64,000 nt of DNA, from assembly GCA_019915015.1 (NCBI GenBank), contig JAHBBC010000015.1, forward strand, positions 310,001 through 374,000. Reading direction: 5' to 3'. Below, piece by piece: positions 52,301-63,099 of the stretch (positions are counted from its first letter, which is position 1; every line of letters starts with the position of its first letter). A program made the translations under genes and the position numbers. This DNA is from Auriscalpium vulgare. Lineage: Eukaryota; Basidiomycota; Agaricomycetes; Russulales; Auriscalpiaceae. Below the pieces are notes generated by a model. That model was given only the letters and a program-made list of their open reading frames with translations. It was not told the DNA's origin and searched no databases.

Positions 52301-53568
52301 GGCCGAGAGATCCGAGAGAACCCACAGGGACCCACAGATGACAGGGTTGCGAGAACATGGCCATAGCCAGGGAGTAGCCACGGACACGATCAAGAAATAA
52401 AGGTGTCCCAGGGTATACCTAGGTGTACCAGTGATGCAGAAGAGTGCAGAAGACCAGAAGGCCGCTGCTATGACGTCAGTAGACTTGCATGGACCTGATG
52501 TATGAATTGATGAAAGAAGGCGAGCAATCCCTAGTCTTCGTTGCCGACCTCGCGCGGCGGGCATCTACAGCTAATAGCTGGATTCCGCCAGTAGGATCCA
52601 ATCCCATCCCCGCGAATAAACCACAATTTCGGTCGTTGTTTGACGGCGCAGAGCGGCACAGTGTACGGCAATGCAGATCTTGCATACTGGACTAAAATTG
52701 GCACCTATTGGCACGCACGGCCGTACGATGGCTCCGCGTGGTCCCTAGATGACGTGCGGCAAACGGTTGTTATCCCCGGTACAGAAATGATGAATGACGT
52801 AGGAGCGACTCGACAAGGAGGTGAATGATCGGGCGGGATCAACTGAAGCAGAGCCGACGATGATGGGCGGGGCGAGGCGAACAGGAGGAAGCCTATGACG
52901 TATGGTGAGCCAGGCCCGTCGAGGGACCAGATAACAACCCAGGGTCTCCCATAGCGGGTGCATCAAAGGAAGAGGCTCGAGCTGCTAGTAGGCGGGGGGA
53001 CCCTAGCTTTCCAGCCCCGAGTCGAGTCCAGAGCGCCGCCAGCCTCGTGAGTCCTGGGGGACCATACGACACAACTGATGTCCGCAAGGGCAGGCCCGTG
53101 AGTCAAGGATCCGATGCAAGGCGAGGCGAGGACATAGAGGCAGTAGACAAAGAGCTTTCAGCCACATTTGAGCTCGTTTAGGCCATGCCTACCTCGAATA
53201 GAGATCACGTGGCGACACGGGCGACGCGCCGGCGCCGGTGGAGACTCACGAGCGCGGTGCCATACTGCGACTTGTCTCTCGCCTTCACTCTCACACAATA
53301 CTTGCTACTAGAAATCTGACGTGGAATCAATCCCAACCACCGCGTCTGATGAAATCCTGCAAGGCTCTGTGCGACTGTTCTAGGAGCAGGTGCGGCGCCC
53401 GGTTCGCGCATACATCCCATTTCCCTCGCCAATACTGTCACTCATCACTCTGAAGGGATTCGTACGAGTGGAGTTCAATTGATACAACGTTGACAAAGAC
53501 ACGTTTTCATGTCCAAAAATGCGAAGAGCTACAAAGCGAATAAACGCAAGTGATGTATGTATTCGTTG
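49331..53568. other. Gene-poor stretch, no confident gene
   Basis: More than 4 kb in which no open frame carries a recognisable domain or joins across good splice sites. A few short segments look coding-like by composition: minus strand 49886-50122 (QVALLSIGNGNATAVSDRA...), plus strand 50413-50790 and 51688-52176. None can be extended. It may be decayed coding sequence, non-coding RNA or relic repeat. Confidence 0.4.
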
Positions 53569-54887
53569 TTATGAAGGTATAACGATGTCCCAAACCTCCG
53601 GCCCAGTTGACGTACGCTTGCTCGGCACAGGAGAAGAATCGTCGACGACGGTCTTCTCGTCCCAATCGAGATCGTCCGAGACGGCTCCTTCCACCCCCAC
53701 AAGCCATCCTGCGCCCTCGAGGCGACGTATGGCGTCGCGAGCGTTTTCGTCGAGCACCACGTCCTCCTTGTCATCACCCGCAAGGATGTCACCCTCCAAG
53801 GCGCGAAGCACGCCGAGATGCAGCGCCCACTGCCCTGCCTCGCACTCCTCGAGAGCCTCGCAGACGTCCTCGAGATCATCGGGGAGGGTCTGAAGATGGA
53901 TGATTTTCATTGGGGCCCTAAGGCTGCGCAATGTGTCCGGTATGTTCGACGGCGACACGAGTGGCGTCAGGCGCACACTTGTAAGCGCGGGAAAGATGAA
54001 GGGCGCAGTCGACGCGGGAAGGCCGGAGGAGAGGACCAGGCGGCAGAGGGATGGGCCAACACGAGACAGGATGCGCGCAGCGTTTGCGGCGTTCTCGGTG
54101 GGTGACAAGCAATCGTAGGCGCCGAGCTCGAGGCTCTCGAGTGGGGCGGTGGGGAGCTCGGAGGCGAAGCGCGGGTCGCCAAGGTGAGTGTCCTTGATTG
54201 CAAGGTGGCGCAAGGATGGGATGGTCAGAAGTGAGGGGAGGATGAGGTTTGCCGGGTCCGTTGGGATGCTGGGGAACGCCGCAGGCACTCCGGGGCACAG
54301 GGACCGTGTGATTCGCGTGAGCGAGAGACGGCGGAGGGAGGGAAGGGAGAGGGCAATGGCGACGACGGTGCGTTCACTGAGAGGTGCGCTATCCTCTTCG
54401 TCGCAGTTCTCGATCGACAGGTCGCTGAGGCGTGTCAATGCAGGGAAGGCGGAAAGCGCATGTGGAGCAAGGCCGCCGGCAAGGCGGAGATGAAGGCGCT
54501 CGAGGCGGGGGGCGCGCTCGAGGAGGCGGACGACAGCGTCGGAGCGTGGGGTGCCTGGTGAGGACGGGGGGACGACCACGGGCGACGGCGACAGGAAGCG
54601 CGTGCAGATGTCGAGGTGGTGGATGTAGGCGCCGTACGCGGGGGGCACGTGGTGGAGGAAGGCCTGGAGTGCGGCGAAGGACGGGGCGGAGACGGTCTAT
54701 GGGGAGGTGAGTGGCCATGCATGGGTGGTCGACGACCGAGACGTACGTGGAAGAGGGCGGGCAGGCAGAGCGTATGGTTTGCGCGGGAGGCGAGGGAGAG
54801 GGCGGCGAGGGCGTCGTGCTCGAGGAGGTCGACGATGGCGAGACGCATCTCGCTGGGGAGAGCATTCCAGGATGCGTGGCGAGACAT
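53569..54887 (-). CDS. F-box protein with leucine-rich repeats
   Basis: Substrate adaptor type for an SCF ubiquitin ligase. ATG 54887 opens MSRHASWNALPSEMRLAIVDLLEHDALAALSLASRANHTLCLPALFH, a clear F-box. One intron (about 54697-54760) leads to FAALQAFLHHVPPAYGAYIHHLDICTRF. The remaining 350 residues form Leu-rich repeats (LERAPRLERLHLRLAGG, FPALTRLSDLSIENCD, LPSLRRLSLTRI, IPSLRHLAIKDTHLGD, APLESLELGAYD, FPALTSVRLTPL, LRSLRAPMKIIHLQTLPDDLEDV). A short acidic C-terminus ends at 53569. Basidiomycetes carry large families of such proteins and the substrate cannot be told. The frame is intact. Confidence 0.85.
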
Positions 54888-55627
54888 GTCGGGGAAGTGG
54901 GAGGATGGGCATGGGACGCGGCGGGATTATAAGGGGGCAGGCGGAGGACCGAGCGGCGCGGGTGGCAGGGCAGCTCGCGAGCCAGGGTTGAGTTGCAGGG
55001 AAGAGCCGAGAGGACGATGATCTGAGACGTGCGTGTCCACCCCCTCGGCTTCGATTCGAATCACCGATTCTGGATCCCTCACGGCGGAGGCGTCAACCTG
55101 TCCGCTCGCCCTCGCCCCCAAGTCAGCGTCCACCTCCGTCGGCCTCTGCATCAGATCACATCGGCCCCCGAAAAAGCTTATGCCAATTGCTGTTGCGCCC
55201 CGCCCGTCGGCGCACGCGCACGCGCCCCGCCCCACACGTCCAAACCCCCCGTCCAAACCCCCCGTTATCACTCCGTTATCTCACCCGCGCCACCGTGCCT
55301 GCGTCGTCCATGCCCCGCAACGCCCGGCGCTCAGTCCACCAGCTGCGTGCACCCGTCCATCAGCCCAGCGATCCCCGGACACGCCGCATGAGCATTCCAT
55401 GCCACCCGCCAGAGCTTCTTGCTCGTTCTCGCAGCCACACACCCGCGGCGTCTGGCGTCTGATCTCACCACGCTCCGTCGCGACGGCCTCATGTTCCGGC
55501 CGACTCGCGGACCCCCGGATTGGCCAACGGCGCAATAACCCTGATGGGCGAACGCTAGATCTCTCGATTGCCATGCAGTGCGCTGTGTTAGCGCTGTCTC
55601 ACTCCTGCGCAGGTACCCGCTCCATCT
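54888..55627. other. Intergenic between the F-box gene and the hypothetical gene
   Basis: GC-rich upstream region of the F-box gene. Overlapping plus-strand frames up to 221 codons (55033-55698) are Pro/Arg/Ser-biased and motif-free, which I take to be compositional. Confidence 0.4.
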
Positions 55628-56273
55628 CTATATTCCGGGCCACCGGAAATTCACTCCGGGTTCCTCCACGTCCGGCCGCAGATATGCACCCCACTTGAAT
55701 TGCCCCCTTGCCGACTCGGTGTTCACGATCTCAAGGCCGTGATTATCCAATCTTACCGCCAGCAAAGCATGCCCGCCAAACGCGCTGAACATGACGACCT
55801 CCCCGTCCGCAGTACGTACGTGCACATGCATCTCATCAAAACTTCTCTTATGGTTTCATTCGGGTTTCATGGATCGACTAGTCGATACCCGCAGAGATTG
55901 TAAGCGACCCCGATCCTCCCGTTCGCACGGATCAGCCACTGCTGTGCAGCTTCTGGCTGCTTGCCCACTTGCTCGAGACTTGCATTCAGTGCCACCGACG
56001 GGCCACAGACGAGTCCCCGCCACCGTCGCGCCCAAAGGCATGTGTCTGTCAGTTGTTCGTGGCGCTACTCTAACAGTCTTCCAGAAACTTGCTCAGCGCT
56101 ACGCGCCTGCGCTTCCGGGCAGTTACGCGTACTTCCAACATCACAATATCCACAGGCGCCTGTCGTGTTGCCGACAGGTCGACACGTACATTCGCTGGCT
56201 CTTCAACACCAGAGCTGACCTGCATACCAGACACCTTCATTTTGGAGTCATTCGGCAACATGGCGCTGGACAT
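55628..56273 (-). CDS. Hypothetical small multi-exon protein
   Basis: Not recognised. Three coding-like segments follow each other on the minus strand. The first, from ATG 56273, reads MSSAMLPNDSKMKVSGMQ...ATRQAPVDIVMLE. The second, about 56040-55880, includes PSVALNASLEQVGKQPEAAQQWLIRANGRIGVAYNLCGYRLVD. The third, about 55825-55628, reads VHVRTADGEVVMFSAFGGHALLAVRLDNHGLEIVNTESARGQFKWGAYLRPDVEEPGVNFRWPGI with a stop at 55628. GTACGCGTAA...CTGTTAG and a weaker GTCGAT...GATGAG could be the introns. The W-L-I-R-A-N-G-R-I pattern recalls beta-trefoil lectin units, but this is too thin for a family call. Exon borders are uncertain. Confidence 0.4.
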
Positions 56274-58560
56274 TCGGAAAGAGCATTCCTGAGCTTTTCG
56301 GTGGCTTTCCTTTCTTTGTTCCGCCAGGCAGACACATCTGGCCGGTATGGCCGCGACCAGGGCTTTGTACGACATACGCAGGCGACCTCGCTTGGCTTAC
56401 ACACGCCGCTCGACATGCAGGCAAACACGCCCATCATCGACACGACGCACTCCGACGCGCGACATACACTCCGAACATGCCGGACGTACTGCCAGCACTA
56501 AATAATCGCATTTTGCCTTATTTTCGACGCTCACTGCTCTGAAACACCTGCGCAAGGGACGCCGACATCTTCTGCATGGTACCACTGCATGGGCTTGTAC
56601 GGGCGGCGAGAATCGTGTATCTGCGTCAAGATCGGATCGCACTTGGCATTTCACTCGGGGTCACTCGGGTCCGCGGTTGCCTCTTTCGTTGCGACGCAGC
56701 GATTCAGGGGATTGCTTCATCTTCTCCGATGGCATGGGCGCGACACGTTGTTACGTCCATCGTGGCACCGACGATGTCAGACTAATACTTCATTTCATGG
56801 CTGGCGCGCGCACATCTCCGACTAATTGCGTCTAATGACTTCCTCGTATTTCTCTACCGCTCAATGTATCGCAGCCCTACAAAATGGTGCAATGTTGCGA
56901 ACTCCGCGGCGCCGCCTGTCCTCCTTGGGTCCACCGAATCATTTCCTAAGCAAACGCGACTCGGCGACGATACGGGATGTTGACGCCCGCAGAGTGCCGT
57001 ATGATGCTTGGCAGGCGGTCCGGGTATCTAGTAGCCTCCATCTTTCTAACCACACTAAACGGATCCGACCAGCATGTACATCTCTCAAGCCGTGCGCTGC
57101 ACATGCCTTTCATCGCCATACGTGAGCGTCTATCTATAAATCATGATGCCGATTGCACGTTAATGCACCCACAGTCAGTTACCGTCGGCACAGCTGTCGC
57201 AGTGATGATGCATGATGATGTCTCCCCGAGACGTACTGTCTTTGCGTTGCAACTTTCGACGCAGTCTGATCTAGCGATCGACATCGTCCACAATCACTTT
57301 TGCTATCAATGTTACGGAGAGCTCGGTGCGAACTCCCCGGGAGTAAGTGATCGCGCTCTATGTGCGGGCGTAGGTGGCTATTGGGCGGCCGCAGCCGAGG
57401 TTTTAGCAACAGCGCATAATAACAGCTGGTTCGTTGCTAGACCCAACACCGCCCCGGCCTCGTCGAAACGATCTCCATGATCACCGGATCTCTTACTCGC
57501 CATATCGGTCACGGCGGTCGGCGTCGCCTATGGCCGTCACCACTACGCCTCGAAGATTTGCCTTGTGATGCCTTTTCTTCGTCTCTAACCCGCCTATGTT
57601 TCTTTCCATGAGACCCTGACAGTCTCAGGGCATTCTTACCTCGGGGCACCGCCACCAGCGCGCACCGCTCTGATAAGCGAGCGGCCCGGCATCCCGGCTA
57701 CTATTTACCGACTCCGAGTCCACGAAGTCGTTTGGGATCCCATGCTGGTCACATCATAATGAAGGTGTGGCGCATATGTCTGCCTCTTCTATTCGCTTGC
57801 TGACCTACATCCACACGCACAGGATGGGACGAACCGGGACACGCATCTCCGGGACCCGCATCTCCGGGTCGCGTTCAAGTATGTCTGCAGCCGCCAGCGC
57901 ATCAGATTCGATTAACAGTCGAGCTCCGTGTTCCCCGAAGTGTCATCAGATGGGATTGCGTATGTTTTCGCCTGGTGAGCAAGACATCCTAATACTTATT
58001 TCTTGAGGTCGTTGGACCAAACATGTGGGAGAGGGAGATCATCGTTCCGTATTTAGCGGACCCTGCGCGCCGCGTCCAAGGGCGTTGGTGAGCGATCGCA
58101 GTGTCTGCTGGTGACATTATGCGCCGCGCGCTCGGTTATCCAACGTCTTCGGACCAAAATACCCCTTCAAGTTCCATTTGTTTGGTCGTGGAACATATTT
58201 TGCAATCACCCGGCTCTTCACGATGGCGGTCATGAAGTGCGTGAGTAAGCATCGGTCTTGTCCGCCGCCGAGCGCTATGTGTAACGGGGTCTACGTAGAC
58301 TCAGAAGCAAAGGTGTTTACTCATAGGTATTGATCTGGCGAATAATGGCTCGTTGCAGGACCCGGCTGCATTCTCCGGGCGCCTGGACGGCACACGATAT
58401 CCTTGTTGACTGTTGGTCTTGTCTCACAGATTGGTGCGTGATTGTTCCTTTGAAGGGCACAGAAGTCTCATCTTCCATCAGAATAGCCAAGAATGAGTGC
58501 CGTGCGAGATGGACTCGGCGTGTGAGGAGGACTGACACCTACTGGACTCCAAGTCGGGAA

Positions 58561-58631
58561 GGCCCTACTCGTGGTGCGCTCTTTACGCGGCAACACTGTC
58601 TTCCAGAAACCTTCGCCACCACGAGTAGGCC
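58561..58631. repeat. Inverted repeat, 15-16 bp arms, 40-nt loop
   Basis: GGCCCTACTCGTGGTG (58561-58576) faces CACCACGAGTAGGCC (58617-58631). The arms are complementary apart from one extra C in the left arm. It lies in a gene-poor stretch, so it could be a transcript hairpin or the remnant end of a mobile element. Confidence 0.5.
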
Positions 58632-59153
58632 GGCACTATATTGATATCGCTCGATGTGTGCTACCTAGACATCGTCTGTTGGTGACAGCTGCACCTTGGT
58701 TAAGCTACTACCTGCTCATCGGCAGCGGCGCGATTCATCTGTGCTTACTGTCAGCCTGCTGTTAACCATCAATTCTCCGCACACGCATCAAGAAATAATT
58801 ACCACACAGAAGACCGTACCACACGATGTCGAAGCTCAAGCAGAAGACGAGGTGGAACTTGGGTGGAACGTTCATAGGGCGTTAGTAACGTCAACAGTAA
58901 CGTCAACCGCATTCCATGTTCCGTCGAGGCGCCAATCAAGCAACAACCTGCGCATATCTGTCAATGAGCGGTGCGCCCTTTACCCTCGCTCCGCGATGAT
59001 GATGACGATATCCTCAGTTTGTGTTAGACCCGGTACTTCTACGCCGACCTGCCTTGTGGGTCAGGAGCTCAATACGCCCAGGTACCGGTCGGTGGCGTGC
59101 TCGAGGCAACACCGAGAAGAATGTTTTTTTATTACGAGTTTTGCACCACCTTC

Positions 59154-59372
59154 TCAGATATGTTCATCAAACGGCAACGATGGCAAGTATTCATCATCCG
59201 CTTTCTCTGGGAAATCCCACTTTGCAGTGACCACAACCACGGTCCAAGCATCATATTGGTAGACATCTGGAGGAACGGAGCCCTCCGCCTTGCTTGGGAA
59301 GTAGTGTCCTCCGTTTTCAGTCCAGTAGATCACTAACGGGATGATCAGTTGCCAGAACCATCCGGAGAGATC
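59154..59372 (-). pseudogene. Coding-like fragment of unknown family
   Basis: Minus-strand frame of 72 codons without ATG: DLSGWFWQLIIPLVIYWTENG, GHYFPSKAEGSVPPDVYQYD, AWTVVVVTAKWDFPEKADDE, YLPSLPFDEHI, then stop at 59154. A CTAG at 59373-59376 could be its acceptor. Just upstream another frame (from ATG 59556) reads AAAGALALNFERGNSRENPGVKVTVVLP and QLWEARDLLKLF. The two cannot be joined with a normal intron; one base change in frame would do it. I infer a damaged or mis-modelled gene, not a chance frame. Unrecognised. Confidence 0.3.
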
Positions 59373-61533
59373 CTAGGCCTCTATGATACGTCCAAAAGAG
59401 TTTCAACAAGTCTCTCGCTTCCCACAGCTGCTGACTGAGTCGTTGGTCCCTTGGAAGCACCACCGTGACCTTGACCCCTGGATTTTCCCGGCTGTTTCCC
59501 CGCTCAAAATTTAGCGCTAGCGCTCCGGCGGCAGCCATCCTCATGTCGTTCGCCATTATATTATTCGCCTGACGGATTCTGCATGGTACCGCATCAGCCG
59601 GCGTGTGGATGAAGGGGCTAAGGAACGAGCCTGCGTGCTATCGCCTAACTCCGCCTCGAACGGAACGTCCAAGACGCGACGTATCGAGGGCGACGATGCG
59701 CATGGATGTGACCTCAGATATCCCTGTGCCCTGTGTAATGCCCAAGAAAAACATGACACGCGGAACTGCTTTTCCGCCGGTCCACACGGAGATAAGTCAA
59801 GCCGGAGGCCGTCGCCTGTGCTGTTGTCTGCTCAACGCTGAGTTGCCCCACTTTACCTCACGAATGGGCTGTCTTCTGACCTTACGGGTTAACTCATTTG
59901 CGGGTGGTGACGAAGTTATGACGGCGGTACTTGTGGATATACTTCGAAACGTTGCCAGCGGTGACAATGTGTGGGAACGTGTGGGAACGGCTCCTGCTGG
60001 TATGTCTTGCGATGCCGCCGATCATGATCCTTGCCTACCTTCATAAGTTCTGCATTGGGCCTCCTCAGGATTTAATCTGCCAGACGCTCGTGGGATAGGT
60101 CGGCTCTGTGCTCCCAGTAGGTATCGCCGGACCCACTTGGTCGAACTCGCTCTAACTTGGTGATTTTCAGATTCAGCAGTACGTGAATGTTCCTTGAGGT
60201 ACCTGCTTCTTTCCCTCCAATGTCCAGGGAGCTTGATGGAACCGAAACGCCGACGATGCCCCTTTCTTTGCACTTCTCGGATGGTATCTACGCGGCCGCT
60301 GTATCATCATGCCTTCATGTCCTTGGGAGGCCCCTATTCATTTACATCTCTCACTACGGCTTATCTGTGTCTTCTGCGCTCTCTTGACCGACTGATCTTG
60401 ACTTTGCTAAAGAGGCTCGAGGCAAACCACCAGTGCTCCTCCAATGCAGACGCCTCTCTTGTTAGCCGGTGATTGGCGTCTCCGTGGTCCCTAACAATCT
60501 CATACGGTCAGACAAGGTCGTGCATCTAGGTTCAGATCCTCTGGGTTCTTTTAGAGTGTCGCTAGCGCATGGGGCTTGTTGGCTAGATCACCGCTGATTT
60601 ATTGGAGCATTGCCGAGGTGTGTCCCGCCCACCGCCATCTCTTCGCCTGTGGCACTTAGTAAGAAAGGCAACACCGATGGAGATGATCGCGGTAAATCGC
60701 GGTAAAGCCCTTCCGAGGGCGCTGCCTGCTATCTGCTTGTGTCTATCGGAATCTAGAAAAAGCCGTTGTTCTTGTGTACAACTTGTGGGCCTTGGTCTCG
60801 GAGTATCAGTGACACCGCTCACGTCTGGTCTTCCAGAATTTTTCCTACGACTCTGTACATCTGCCGGGGCCAAGGAAAAACTCTCGCAACCGCAAACGCA
60901 CCCGTCAAAAGCGTCGGGATCATCCGCCAGCGCAGAAAGCATGATAACGCCGCGGCGGTTGGCGACGACGGGATGAACACCAAGTCTGGGTATCGATCGT
61001 GATCGCGCTATCAGCGGGGGCTCCAATGTCTCAATCTCTTTTTCCACACCGCCCTTGGCTCCAATTCTTTCGTGCCTTCACAAGTTAGCCACGGGCATGT
61101 CTCGCGGAGCATTAATTTACTGATGGTAATTGTGTATGTGCGGTTTTCTCATACAGTGTCTCGTCGTTTAAATTGGCGAACCTGACAATAAAATTTCGCC
61201 CGACAACAATGCCGTTGTGACAGCGGTACTCTGTACTAATGACAACGCATCTTAGAAGCGGTCAACCTGTCTTCGGCTTCGCCGCGATACCCGAAAGACT
61301 CGACTTCGTCTATCTACATCAACCACCGACACAGCGGTACTCGCTTTATGGAAGAAGCACGATCCTGCATGCTGCACTTGGTTCTGGGGAGGGTCAGAGC
61401 TAGGGTCGTTTGCTATCGGCATCTTGCATGCTCAAAGGCTCCGAGTCCGAGGTCTGGTCAGAGACGCGGCAGATTCCGCTTCTGTCGAGATTGGCGAGTG
61501 AGATTTGAAGTTTTATGAGCGCATCTTACTTCT

Positions 61534-61553
61534 ATCCTATCCTATCCTATCCT
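61534..61553. repeat. TATCC microsatellite, four units
   Basis: Four consecutive TATCC units in a gene-poor stretch upstream of the CBS-domain gene. Too short to say more. Confidence 0.6.
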
Positions 61554-61774
61554 GCGATGCCTCTAGGAGTCCATTTTAGCCTTCGTCTTCCGGATCACCG
61601 GCTCTGCTTGGGCTCTGCGAGGTCAATGACAATGACATGCATGTTAATCACGATCAGGATGCTTGGACAAAGGAACAAATTGACAAAATGCGCAGGGTAC
61701 ACATGAACAGCTCATCATTTAGGAGGGGGGAGTCACCATCCGGCGAGAGCTGTAGATTTTGGAGGACGGCAGCC

Positions 61775-61785
61775 TTATCAGATAA
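61775..61785. promoter_or_regulatory. Palindromic iron-GATA type site upstream of the CBS-domain gene
   Basis: TTATCAGATAA contains ATCAGATAA on the plus strand and ATCTGATAA on the minus strand, both matching ATCWGATAA. It lies about 140 bp upstream of the start at 61924. Confidence 0.4.
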
Positions 61786-61923
61786 GATGCAGAACTGTCC
61801 GAGACGAATGTAAACCTCCGCCTCCCTCGCCGTCATTGAAGGCTCCGATCCTCGCCTCCCTCCTCTCTCTTCGACCACCATCTCAAACTCAGCCCCATCT
61901 CCATACCATTGCCAATTTATTCA

Positions 61924-62727
61924 ATGGCTGCAGCTGCGCTGGCGGTCTCCAGCGGTAGCACCGCGGCGTTGACGAACGGTTCCGTTCCGACGGTGGCGGA
62001 CAAGTACCGCGGTGCAGTGGTCGAGGTGCGTCTGTCATACGCAAGCAAATGGGAGCTGTTCTCCTTACTATTTTGTCGGTGACAGGATCTCCAATTGTCG
62101 CCTGCCTTCGCGCTTCCTCAGGACGAGCACCTCGGGCGGGCAATCGAGCTCGCATATGACCGGGACTTCTCCCACATTCCGTGCGCCCGTCGTCCTTACA
62201 TCCGACGCTCACGCCTCTGAGATGTATTGAAATGCCAGTGTGTTGGATCGGAAGCGGAAACCATTGGGCTACGTAGAAGTCGCAGCGCTGAAGAAGAAGT
62301 ATGAAGCTGGAGAGGCCAACCCCGTACGTCCGGCGCCTGCACACCTCCGTATCCCTCGCACACATGCTAACCTTGCGATTCTACGACCGCAGACAGACCG
62401 AGTGGCGGCGTACATGGTCAAGTTCAACCGCTCTGTGTCCACACACCCATACACCGTGATCACGCCCGATACACCGCTATCAGATCTCGAGGAGTTCCTG
62501 AAGGACAAGATCTTTGCGCTAGGTGTGTCTTGGGTCTGTGCCTTTGCGCTCTCTGCATGCGTCCTGATCAATTGGATCGCTATTTAGTCACAGATTACGG
62601 GCGGAAATTCGTCCTGGGTGTGGCAACTGCTCAGGACCTCGAGGTACGGAACCCGCCTCTCCTGCTGGGCGTGTTCGGCTCTGACACGAAGATCCTGCAG
62701 ACATTCGTGTCCCGGAGGGGCTTCTAA
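61924..62727 (+). CDS. CBS-domain protein
   Basis: Small protein with a CBS pair, a fold that senses adenine nucleotides; its cellular role is unknown. ATG 61924 gives MAAAALAVSSGSTAALTNGS and KYRGAVVE in exon 1 (to 62025). Exon 2 from 62086 gives DLQLSPAFALPQDEHLGRAIELAYDRDFSHIP. Then VLDRKRKPLGYVEVAALKKKYEAGEANP, TDRVAAYMVKFNRSVSTHPYTVITPDTPLSDLEEFLKDKIFAL, VTDYGRKFVLGVATAQDLE and TFVSRRGF, stop 62727. Six exons with introns of about 55-72 nt, all phases consistent. The pair is recognisable from the paired D-F-S-H-I-P-V-L-D and K-I-F-A-L-V-T-D strands. Length and layout match small fungal CBS proteins. Confidence 0.88.
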
Positions 62728-63099
62728 TCGGTTCTTAGAAGCTTTCGCTTACTTCTTCCTCCCATACACCGTGCAGCATCCGTCGTCGCAATCTCAACAT
62801 CGCACAATTCACTCTTGTATATAGTGGCTCTTTCCGGCCTGACGCCCTTTGTCGTACTTGCGGTCAACTGGGTTTATGCAGGCATTCAATCGTTGCTGGA
62901 CGATACAGGGCCTGAGATTCACTGCACCCGCGCCGCTCGGGGGTAATGTCAAGACAGCGCTCAGGCAGACAGGTAGCCCACGAGGACCTGTCAGGAAGGC
63001 ATGCCTTCAACAGATCTCTGCGGCGGAAGACTGGTCGACATCGAATTGTGTTGTCGAAATGCGCAGCGCTATGGATTAAGCACATTTCCATCATCAGAC
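62728..63099. other. Intergenic between convergent CBS and GCFC genes
   Basis: The 3' flanks of convergent genes. Nothing further seen. Confidence 0.45.

Larger units (their letters stand above)
56274..61923. other. Gene-poor stretch with scattered coding-like fragments
   Basis: About 5.6 kb without a confident gene. Frames are short and lie on both strands. The most protein-like piece is the minus-strand segment 59154-59372, described separately. A hairpin at 58561-58631, a small TATCC repeat at about 61534-61553 and a GATA palindrome at 61775-61785 are the only structured sites seen. Confidence 0.4.

Noticed and set aside
55033..55698. 221-codon plus-strand frame
   Set aside because: Pro/Arg/Ser-rich, overlaps the 3' end of a better-supported minus-strand gene, no motif.
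58330..58644. Integrase-core-like segment (ILVDC...LTDWCVIVPLKGTE)
   Set aside because: It vaguely recalls an LTR integrase strand but would need frame correction, and no other retroelement motif occurs nearby.
59725..59769. Zinc-knuckle-like CALCNAQEKHDTRNC in a plus-strand frame
   Set aside because: Spacing is C-x2-C-x5-H-x4-C rather than x4, the frame has no gag-like context, and the opposite strand looks more coding-like. Probably chance.
60583..61047. 154-codon minus-strand frame
   Set aside because: Starts with GTG rather than ATG and shows no conserved motif.
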